A stretch of 64,000 nt of DNA from Henricia sp. BOLD:AAB3569 (lineage: Eukaryota > Echinodermata > Asteroidea > Spinulosida > Echinasteridae), in NCBI GenBank assembly GCA_037783545.1, contig JBBELK010000093.1, positions 1,550,001 to 1,614,000 on the forward strand, given 5' to 3'. The first letter of the stretch is position 1. Each line of letters begins with the position of its first letter. The notes beneath the pieces are model-generated. The model made no database searches. It was not told where the DNA came from and saw only the letters and a program-made list of their open reading frames with translations. This document shows, piece by piece, positions 39,601 through 51,600 of this stretch. A program made the position numbers and the translations under genes.

Positions 39601-42600
39601 TTTAAAATTTGATTTGTTGTATAAATTATCCATCACTGACACCAATTGAGCCTCTTTTGTAAAACGTTCTTTTGCCAAAAACTGTGAATTTCTGATTAAA
39701 ATGGCAGCACTGGGTGCCTGAAAGTGATATTATTATTGCTAAAAGGTGTACTGTGATAGTTGGTATGGTGCCTATAATCACCATTTCTTGAAGCAACCAA
39801 ACTTAAAGGCCCTGTAGATGATCTGTTTTTGAGTGATTCTGCGAATAAAACCATTATAAATCAAAAGAAAGACATCAACAAACTCATCCGAAGAAATTTC
39901 AGCTTTGTCAAATGTACCACGTTTAAAAAAAACATATGCGTTTTCCTGGTCTTGGTGGGGTGTTTCAAATATTCGATCTCAGTTGATCGGGTACTGTGTG
40001 GCTTGCGTCATGCACTCTGTGGCGCACATCATATACTGCGTGTGCACGATCCATAAAAATGCATCGCGTTGGAATACGCACACGCAGTACACAGCGCCCA
40101 TGCATTTTGGACCGCGTAGATGCGAACCAAAAATAAGTAAATCGTTTGCAAACAATCTAAATAATTTCATCTTTACGGATTATTTTCTGGTAAAATTATA
40201 TAATTTTGAGCGAAAACCTTTCATTGGGTAGTTGCTATTAATTCAATATTTACTTTCAGAACTTTTCCGCTGTAAGCTCGTCGATTACTTTTTGGGGTCA
40301 TTGCAAATGATACACTGAGCCTTTAAGTAATTTTTTTTTATTTGTGTCTCACATCTGTGAGTTCTGCTTTGCTATTCTCTTTTCAGACCCAAAATGAGCT
40401 TGATAAAGAAAAGCAGCAACAAGGACACAACATGAAACAGCTGCAGGATCAGGTAACACCAACAGAAAATAGATTCATGTATGAAATAGATTCATCTCGG
40501 AAGTATTGATCAAGTTGTATTTTCAGCAAGTTTGCAGTGCAGCTTGCTGTGTGGCCTTTATTGTGCAGCTTGTGGCTCGGCTAAAATTGACTTATGAGTA
40601 CCTGAAACACAATTTACAATATCACATGTACGCCAATGACATTCAACTGTATCAGTCTTTCGTGCCCAATCAACAAGCTGCTGAATCCTGTCTTTTGCGC
40701 CTTGAGTCTTGTATTTGTGAAATACGCAATTGGATGCGGAACAATTTCTTGAAAAACTTAATGACGACAAAACAGAATTCATGGTAATTGGTTCTTCACC
40801 TGTCCTAAAAAACTCCATTGGCTTCTGGTATAATATAGGATTATCTTCAAGATGATGCTCATTGTTTTTAAGGCATTGAATGGCATGGCTCCATTATACA
40901 TCTCGGATCTGCTCTCTTATCACAAACCATCACGCACTTTACGCTCTAGTAGTCAACTCTTGCTCCATCAACCAAGATCACGTCGCACGTAGAGAAGTCG
41001 ATCCTTCTCAGTGGCAGCACCTCAACTTTGGAATGAATTGCCCTTTCAGATCAGATCAAGTGATACACTATCCTCTTTCAAATCATGTCTCAAAACCCAC
41101 CTCATGCACAAGGCATTTGATCAAATGTAGTTTTCTTTAATAGTGTGTAATTTGTATTTCAGCGCCCTTGAGGGTGGAAACGTTGCGCTATATAAATATT
41201 CATTATTATTATTATTAATATTACCTTGCAATGAACTCATCAATTTGTTTTCTTTCGAGATGAGTGCCATGGAGCGTGACCGTAAATCCCTGGAAGCTCG
41301 AATCGAGGAATTACAATCAGACTTGATGCATACGCAGAGGAACAACCTGAACACATCACAGCAACTCATGGTCACTCAGACGTCATTACAAAGAAAGGCA
41401 AGTAAAATACCTTCCTAAAGCCGGCTTTCTAGCAGTTGATATTTCAAGACTGCTGACATGAATATACTGCTCATTAAATTTGAAGCCCAAATACATCATT
41501 TGCAATGACCCAAACGTTTTACTTCACAAGTTGACAAGAAAAACTTGACTGTGTTAACAAACACCACATGATTTTTTTTTCCCGTGTAAAATGGGAGAAA
41601 TTGCCAACCGAAGGTGGGTCTTTCCACAGTAATGGGGTACATTTGAAAAATAAGTCAACAATTCCTTTCAGATGTCTTTTCCTTGTACTGTTCTCAGGAG
41701 ATAACTTTTGCCCCAAAAGGTAAGAAATGGCTGCCACAACATACATTTTTGAAAAGCTTGTGTACACATTTTCCTATTACGTATGTAACGTGGACAGACT
41801 ATTTGGTGACATTTTTTTCTGTCTTTGTTACATACGTAATAAGAAAATATGTGCACAGGGTTTTTAGAAATGTATGTTGTAAGACTATTTTTCTTACTCC
41901 TTTGTGCAAAAGTTATTTCCTCAGTTTAGCTGGATAATTTAAAGATAGTTCATCAACATTCTTCTTTAGTTATCTTATGCTGTTGTTCCTGTTTTTAAAA
42001 GTTTTCCAATCATGTAATTTGTCTTTAAATAACAAACGTAAAATTTTGTATGGTGCCTAATCAGCATTGAAATGAAACAACCAAACTTGGGATGAGAGAA
42101 AAATAGTAACGGCCTTATCGGGATTTGAACCTGAGACCTCTGACTCACCGGGCAGACACTCTACCAGCTGAGCTATTAGGCAAAGTACAGTGGTATACTC
42201 CCACAAGTTTTCCCTATGAACCCAGTTAAGCTTCAATGCTCAATTTAAAAGACCATTTTATCGGGATAATTTTTGCAAAGTGAAGCCTCATGAAAATCAT
42301 TCCACAGGGCTACCCTCTCCATCATGACATTGTGCCTTATTAACCCCTTTCGAACATGTGCGATTCGCCATTTTGGGAGTCAAATAATGCTGAGTCATTG
42401 TGGAAGCGATGTGCGTGCGCGTTGTGTGCGTCTCTGGTGGGCATAACGCAGTTTAATTCACCAATGGGAGCCTCAGTATAGCGCGTTACGCGTACTATGG
42501 ACACACAGAACGCGCACGCACATTGCTTCCACAATGACGTGGCATTATTTGACTCCCAAAATTACGTCATTGGAAAGGGGTCAATTCAAGCACGCATGCA

Positions 42601-45600
42601 CTATGGTTTAAGCAAGGGTTTAACCCAATAGCACTCACCGGTAACAAGTAGTATGTCTTACTTCCCCAGAGCTTTTTTGTTATGTTAAAGGGCCCCTGAA
42701 ATGGTGTTTTTATCAATGAAATCTGTGCTATGGAACTAGTCCATTAATTTACAATCACAAAAACCCTACTTGAAAGTTGTTTAGGAGGTTCAAATCAAGG
42801 TTTTTTATTTTAATGCTAATGAAAATTTACATATGCATGAGCAAAGTGGTGATGTCACTTTAGGAAAACACAGGAAAATCTCATTTAACTGTGCACAAAA
42901 GTTTCCACAATTTTCTCCAACTTGCTGAAACTTTTGTAACCCATGATGGTTTAGGTTTGTTTTACATGTTGCCAGTTGCAAACCATGAAAAAAACTAAGG
43001 CTGGAAACTGCAGCATTTTTCCACAATTCCAGTTTGAAGTCTTATGTTTTTTCTTTGCTTTTCTGCTGTGTGTTCCTAAAGTGACATGCCCCAAACAGCG
43101 CCCTCTGTCTGTGAGTTTATGTGAAGAAATTTTCAAGTTGAAAAATGCCACTTTTTATTCATGGGGCATCAAAATGAACAGCTGTATTGTCTTTCTACAC
43201 AAGTAATCCTTCATATGAAGCAAAAAATGTGCATAAAGTTATTGAGCATTTCAGGGGCCCTTTAAGTAATGTTCCTTGTCAAGGTCAATAACAAAAGTTG
43301 TCCAATAGTAGCCACCCTTACTGATGAACAGAAGATTTGAAAGAGGATGAGTCAAGCATTGAGCATACATGTCTGTCAGATGAGGGTAAACATGGAAGAA
43401 ATACAGGGCAGTTTGGGGTATTTTGAGGAGAAAGCTGCAGGGCAGTTTTGGGAACTTTAAGGACTAATGGGTTAAACCCACAACCTGTCCAACAATCCAT
43501 TACATTCTGAGTTAGTTAATGATTCCGCTATTATGTAGCAGTGTTGTCAAGACTTTTTGGAGCACAATTCAAGTCATCTGGCATTTCAGTGTGAATATAC
43601 GTTGTTAGTGTGAACTTGGCGTTGACTTTGCTCTCCAGAGTGACTTGGAAGAGAGACTCCTAGAGCTAGAAACAGGGAATGCTAGACTGGAAGCGACCAT
43701 CAGGCAGGAACGGGAGAAAACAAGCAGTCTGCAGAGGGAGGTGCAGGATTCAAACAAGGTGGGAAGCCATATTGTTATAAATATTCATGATGCATGCATT
43801 GGTAGGAAGCCAAATTATTGTTATTCCTCATAAATATTCATTAGGCAGTCACCACATTTCGTTGGTGGAAAGCCAAATTATTATTATTCCTCATAAATAT
43901 TCATCAGACAGCAACCACATTTCATTGGTGGGAAACCAAATTATTGTAACTCATAATTATTCATTAGGCAGTAACAACATTTCATTGGTCTTTTCCGCAA
44001 GAACTTAAAAAGATTGTTGACAATGTTGTTGCAATTGTTGTTTCATAACTTACAACCATTTGTATATTGTACAGCAAGTACTACGTGTAAAAAAAACCTG
44101 TCCTACTTTTAATCTTGAATAACCTTGTCATTTTCCACCGGATTTAAACCAAAATTTTTACATCATGTAAACAAGGCCTGACAAATTTAACTGAGTGAGT
44201 TTCATCAGTTTTGTCCAAGAGGGTGAGATTTAATGGCCATACGAAATAAAAAGTCAATTTCAGAATAGGCCACTTTCAACTTCGCCTCCTTCAATATTAG
44301 TACATCGCCTGAGACGGTGGTGGAATGTGTGCTGCAGCCGAAAGCTCATGAAGAAAGGAAGGATCACTCCAAATGTTATTGCAAACCATCTAAATCGCTT
44401 CGAGCATTTCATCAGGAGGTGCAAATGGACCTTGGACATAGACAGTTTACTTGAAAATAACGGATGCCAAGTCGAAAGTGGCCAATTCTGAAATTTAGGT
44501 TTTTTTTTCGTATGGCCATTAAATCTCACCCTTTCGGACAAAACTGATGAAACTCACTCAGTTAAATTTGTCAGGTCTTGTTTACATGATGTTAAGTTTT
44601 GGTTTAAATCCATTAGAAAATGACAAGGTTATTAAAGATTAAACATAGGACAGGTTTTGTTTTTACACGTAGTAGACGTTAACACATATTCTGTCTTTCA
44701 GATGCGAGCTAATTTGGAGGATTTGGTGTCCAATCTGCAAACGAGTTCCCTGCGAATGGAAGGCAAATTGCAGGTGAGTCACGAATTATTATTCCAAGCT
44801 CCATTTAGTACACTCAGCTCTTCTAGGAATTAGGAAGTCTTCATCATATTCACTACGATCTCAAACTAGCACATGTCTTGATATTCCCAGATCATGCACT
44901 CAAGGTGCCGATAGGGCTTTTTCCGTCTCTGCTCCTCGCCTTTGGAACAACTTGCCAGCTACAGTCAAGAATTCAACTAACATCAATTCTTTCAGAAAGG
45001 CTCTTAAGACCCACCTCTTTCTCTAGGATTTGAGCGATTCGATATCCCTAATTTTTTTTTATCTCCCTGCGCTTTGCATCCTTTGGTTAAAAGCGCATTA
45101 TAAATGCCATATTTATTATTATTTATTATTGTATGCACTCGGTCAAAAATGCAAACAAAACATTTGTAAAACTCGACTTTTTTAAGCTATCCATTTCCAA
45201 AAAAAACATTTATTTTTTAAATCTGGTCATAGGCTTATTTTATTGAGCCGAGTAACTGTTGTCAGTTTTACATGAAACTTAAAATACACTTATGTTGTAT
45301 GTGTATACAGTTATACATACCAGAGACGATAAAATGGGACTACATGTATATTAATGGGCATTTTCATGGTAACTGACGTTACAAGTAGTCGGTTACCAAA
45401 TTACCATGAAATTTTCTCTTATAATGACCCAGCAAGCCACATGCTACTTGTAGCTAGTTGAGTCATTACAAGGGCATTTTCATGGTAACTGACGTTACAA
45501 GTAATGTCAGTTACCATGCAAATTTCCCTTATAATGACCCAGCAAGCCACATGCTACAAGTAATGTCAGTTACTATGAAAATTTCTCTTCTATAATGACC

Positions 45601-48600
45601 CAGCAAGCCACATGCTACTTGTAGCTAGTTGAGTCATTACAAGGGCATTTTCATGGTAACTGACGTTACAAGTAATGTCAGTTACCATGCAGATTTCCCT
45701 TATAATGACCCAGCAAGCCACATGCTACAAGTAATGTCAGTTACTATGAAAATTTCTCTTCTATAATGACCCAGCAAGCCACATGCTACTTGTAGCTAGT
45801 TGAGTCATTACAAGTGCATTTTTTGGGTAGTTGACGTTACAAGTAATGTCAGTTACCATGAAAATTTCTCTTATAATGACTCAGCAACCCACATGCTACT
45901 TGTAGCTAGTTGAGTCATTACAAGGGCATTTTCATGGTAACTGACGTTACATGCAATGTTACAAGCCGTGAACATGCCCGGCCCAATGGGAAAATACATC
46001 CATAAAAAAGAGCACATAGTCAAACGTTTATACAATTTGAGATGCTGCCCACATTCCTCGAGAGTGCCTTCAAGTTGATAATTTACTCCATTTGTATCTA
46101 GGAGGAGACGGCCAACCGTAGTCTGTTTGCTAGAGAAGCTGAGGACCACAAAGGCCTCTGGGAATTGGAGGTCAGATCAAGGTCAAAACTTGGACTTAAG
46201 GTAAGTTTGGGTCAAGATTTTGCTTTGGTCTTTAACCCATTATTCCACAATGTGCCTCACAAACCACCCTGTATTCTTACCATTTTCCATTAAAATTGAC
46301 TCATGTTTAAAGGTAGTATACTTGTTTGGTAAACTTAAAAATACCAATAGTTTTGTAATTTTTATCATTTTTCTCATGAATGACAAAATAATTTCACAGG
46401 ATGATTACTACTATTACCATCTTGATAACAAGTAAGCTTAAAGATAATAGTTAAGAATTTGTTTTCGAGGGTAATTACATGTACCAAACAAGTGGGAATA
46501 CCTTTAACCAAAATAAGTGTGTAGTCTTTGTATATACCCTCTGCAAAGTAGTATCTGAAATTACGTTTGTTTTGTATTTCACATATTCTGACATATACGT
46601 AGTTCCTTGTCAAATTTGTATTTTGTTTTTTTAAATGTTTTGTATTTAATCATTTTCAGATTGCCCAGCTGGGGAGAACTAAAACAGAGATACAGGGGCA
46701 GGTGGATGAGGTTTGTAAATCCAATTTTGCTCTGATGTGTTTGTCTTGTTAGGGAAGACACACAAATCTAACCGCCGTTAGTGACAGCGGTACCGCTGTT
46801 AATTTTAGCAATACGGCTGTTATTTTTAGCAGTTCCGCTGTTATTTTTAGTGGTACTGCTGTCATTACCAGCTGTTAGAATTGTGTGTATTCCATTAGGT
46901 CTTTCTATTGGAAAAAGGGCAAGCCTTTTTTTTAAATGGGGTGTTATGGCCGAGCGGTCTAGTGCGTCGAACTTAAGTTCCTGTGCCAGTACTAGAATGT
47001 AGGTTCGATTTCTAGCCGTGACGGGTTGTGGCACCTGTGCCCTTGAGCAAGGCACTCAACCACACTTGCTCCCTGGCATTCCTGTAATTGGCGGTCCCTC
47101 CGCTGTTGGATGTGGTGAATAAATACAATAAATTGAATTGAATTTACATGCATAATGAAATTTGAAAAAAACTTGATGGCAGTGCTGCAAACCAACAAAC
47201 GGTTGCTTTACAAAAAAATAAAAAAATGTTAATGCTTGAAATATCCATGTCGTCTTTGTTTAATTTTTATTAAATTCAAACAGCAACCATATGTTTTCTT
47301 CGCTCTGGTACAGTGAAATGTTTTGGTTTAGTTAAAAATGTTGAGCCATTCGCCCTGTTGTCTAGTAGATTTTTACCTGAAACTGGACCTCTGGTTTTTG
47401 GTTGTGTGTTCTAAAAAACTTACAAAGTGTTTACATGGTCTTTGATTTATTTTGTCTGACAGGAAAAGAAGAAAGTGCGTAAGATGGCAGAAATGAAGCG
47501 AAATTATGAAGAAAAATGGCAAAGCGAGGTGCAGAGGTATGTAAAGAAATGCATCCATCTTTTGATTGGTATTTTACACACAAAAAATGTATTTATCACA
47601 CAAAAATTTTACTTTTTATAATACATCTGACTTAATAGCCTTCTCCCGTTTAATTTGTGCGCTTCTAAATATTGCAGTTTTAGTGGAAAAAATCACAACA
47701 TTATTTCTCTAAACACACTTAACTTGTACGTGATGATGAAAAGCAGTAACCGTGAGGTGGTGAAACACTTTCAAAATTAGAACATGTTGAAATATGTGGG
47801 AATTGACCGATTGATGAGAGGTCATGGAGCAGTTGTTTTACCCGGGCCCCTTTAATCTTTTTTTTTTTTTACAGGACACAGCTTCAAGAACAAGAAATCA
47901 ATACACTGAAGATGAAGCTTAAAGCAGCTAAAAAGAAACTCAAGGTATGCGTTATTGCCTGAGACTTGAATTGAAAAAACTGACTTGTGACTTGACTTCA
48001 ACAAATTCAATATTTGTTAAAGGTGCTTGTCCAGATTTTTCCAGAAAATGGATTTCGTTCTAAACCTAACAATCATTTAAATTACATGTACCTCCCCAAA
48101 ATACTATCTGTATACTCCCCAGGGAGCTGAGGATTAAGGAATGATATTACTGAGCCCAATGACCAGGGGTAATAATGCAGAAAGCGCATTGATAGATCCT
48201 CTGAAATGCGCTATATAAGAAACTGCCTATATGGAAAGAAAACAGGAATTTTGCAATTTGGATGTGGAAGTAAAGGGTTTGGTGTAATCACTGCACCTCT
48301 TTATAGAACTGATAAATTAGTTTACAAAACATTGGTGTTTTTTGACGATATCCTTGAAAATATACGGGTTGAGAGTGCAAAACTTCAGAACAGTAATGAG
48401 AAAAATATGACAAATTATATTGTATCAAAATCCCAACACCATGGGGAAAATGGGGGGCTCAGAAATGTGGCCTGGACAAGCAAAGGATAAACACGCACAA
48501 AAGAATGCCTTTGTTGCAGTTCATATGAATTATTAAAGATAGTATACATGATTAGTAAACTGTTACAAATAGTTTTATCCCCTTGTGTGATTGAAGGTAT

Positions 48601-51600
48601 GCATGATTAAAATCAAACTGAGCAAAAACCAGCACCGTACTTCGTCTAACTTTTGAGAAAAACAGTCAAAAAAGGGTTTGCAGTCATTTCACCCCAAAAC
48701 CACTTCGCCCTGAACCATTTCGCCCTGAACCACGGCCTGCGAACGAAGTGGTTTTTGGGGCGAAGTAGCATTTGGGCGATGTAGTGTTTAGACGGAGTGA
48801 TTTGGGGCGAAATGGCACTCGGGCGAAGTGGTTTGGGGGAGAATTGAATTTTTGTCTCATGAGACGAAAACTAATTGTTTTACTCATTTCTCAAAGACTA
48901 TAGCACTTTTGACAAAACCATTTCAGGGGAAGTTTTCTACGGTCATCCTGTTTTTATTGTGTAAGTTGGGCGTAAATCTGTGAAAATTTCTGATTTTCGA
49001 GATACCAATCATGTATACTGCCTTTAAGACTTGAATTAATACCTAGGATTTTGTGGTGAAGATTTGGAAGTGGCTTGAAACTTCATTTGACGAGTGAAAA
49101 GTTGATTTGTGCAATACTACTGCATGATGTTTTAATTTTTCACTTGTTTAATTAAATTGTTGTCTAAAATGTTTTTCGTCCAGGATTTGGAAAGCCCAGA
49201 GCTTCGTATCAGCACCTTACAGACAGATTTTGACAGAGAACGTCTGAACACAGAAGCCACAGTTTCCACACAACGGAGACAGGTAGGAATGAGAAGACAT
49301 CAGTACGTTTTGATAAGTTTAATATCTTGGAATTAATTGAGATGTCCACCTCATATAGGAACTACACATAAATATTGCATACATTAGTCTGTTTTTAACA
49401 TGTTTTATTACCCAAGTGGGCATAGCTGTTAACTAAAACGATGTGGTTTGGCAGCAGAAATTGAAGTATTGCAAATTAATGACCAACTTCATGATAAGTT
49501 CCGGACTCTTTCATCAGATCCATTATTAACATAGTTGGGGAAATGATAAACTGGCTTAAGGTCCTTCACTTGTCTATCAGTGTTGGGTAGCCAGCAGCTT
49601 CGATAATCACACCAGTAACTCATACCTGCCAACTAGTCCGATTTTATCGTATTTGTTCCGATTTTAAGTGTTAAAAGTGTTGAAAGTCGGAACAGTACGA
49701 TTTTTGAAAACTGAGAGGAAAAAAAAAAAATAGCGAGAGTACCATGATTTGTTATCGCACAGCATGTACACAGAACCGCAAGTGGTATTTGAGTCGGTAA
49801 ACGATCGACTTGACCTGACTCCGCATGTGTTGTGTATATGAAAACGGGTGCAGTACTTGGTCAACTCGACCGTTGTACCAACTCGACCGTTGTACCAACT
49901 CGACCGTTGTACCAACTCGACCGTTGTACCAACTCGACCGCTGTACCAACTCGGCCGCTGTACCAACTCGGCCGCTGTACCAACTCGGCCGCTGTACCAA
50001 CTTGACAATGTTGACAGGTATGCAACTTGACCGTTGCAAGTTTCACTACAGTCCAATTTTCTACTCGGCAATGTTGGCAGGTATGGTAACTGCTCCTTTT
50101 TTATTTTTTTTTTATTTGTGATGCCACAGATTGAGGACCTAAACCAACAACTTGAGCGGGAGACTTCATTGAGAGCTGATGCTGAGAGAAACAACAGGAA
50201 GCAGCAACAGGGTATGGCACCCTGACTTGTCTAATATATTAACAGCTCTGTTCTCCAACATTTTGGTCTTTTTATGGTAAAGGGGTTTTGACAGCCAAGG
50301 CCATATTTTCGCTCAAAGGCCTGTAGTTGTTTCAAAATAAAGTAAAGTTCAGTTGCTAAATATGTTTAACTTGCCAAAGTGCCAAATTACTGTCGAAAGA
50401 CCCTTGGACCTTTGTCTCCTTATTCCTGTTTAAATATAGTTCACAGATTTTTGATTTGCAGAAATTTTGCACAGTTTATAAGCAGAAATTATGTTTGTCT
50501 TTCAGAATTGGCTTCATCAAGAACAGTTGAAAAGGTACCTCTCATTTTTTTGTAATTCTTGTTAAAATGTTTACAGGGACTACAAACTGTAAACAAAGGC
50601 AACGAGTTTTATTCCAAATTTTGACAGAAAGTGCTGTGATTTATCTAATGATGTTTCAATTGTGGTTTTTTAAAAAGTGGCTTCGATTTTGCTCTCTGCT
50701 ATTAGGGAGGTTTTGATCGCATACGGTTCGGCAAAACGACGACTATTTGTGAATTTTACGTCATCGATTTGTGCGTACTTGTGGCGTTTACACAAATATC
50801 CCAAGTGTAGTTTTGTTGTTCACACTGATAGCAACGCCTCTACACCTTAGTGAGAAACGGACAGCGAAAGGTAACGATTTTGAGGTTTGGCTAATCGTAG
50901 TCTTAATCACTAACCGTGCACACCGAAACCTCACTAATATTAAAAGACATTCCACAAAAAGCCTACATTTCAGAATTGTACTTGATTTATCACAAGACCA
51001 TCATAACTCTGTTTATGAGAAAATCACAAGTCCAATCACAAGTACAGTAACCAGCAACCAGCAACAAATGATGAACATGAACAAAAGAATGTTCTTGAAT
51101 GGCATGTGAAGTGAATTAAGACCCAGGAGTTCATTTCACAGAACAAAACTATGAGAAAAATGTCTTGGAGGCAATGGTTGTCTGTATTAAATCTTGCAAT
51201 GCGAGTGATCCTAAGATGCATCTTGGGATGTTTGTGGGAAAAACCTGAGGGACTTGTGGTAGACTTTCCCATGAGCACCTTTGGTGGACTTGACTATAAC
51301 CCTGGTATTGTTTATCATTTATTCAACAGGGTAAAGACAAGCTTGAGAAAGCCAAGAGAAAACTTGAGGACGAACTGAGGCAGATGAAGGTACATGTTAG
51401 TGGAAGATTCTGGTGAATGTCAAACAGAGTAGGGCTAGGCGAATAGCTCGATTAATCGCGAGTAGTAAACGGGAGTCGTGATTAACATTTTTAAACTACA
51501 TGATTAATCGCGGTGCCGCGAGTACCGTTACATACTCGCGATTAATCGCGAATAATCGCGATTAATCGCGAATAATCGCGAATAATCGCGATTAATCGCG

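Noticed and set aside
49664-50194. 176-codon minus-strand frame with repeated RSSWYNG units
   Set aside because: Simply the 17-bp minisatellite read in several frames.
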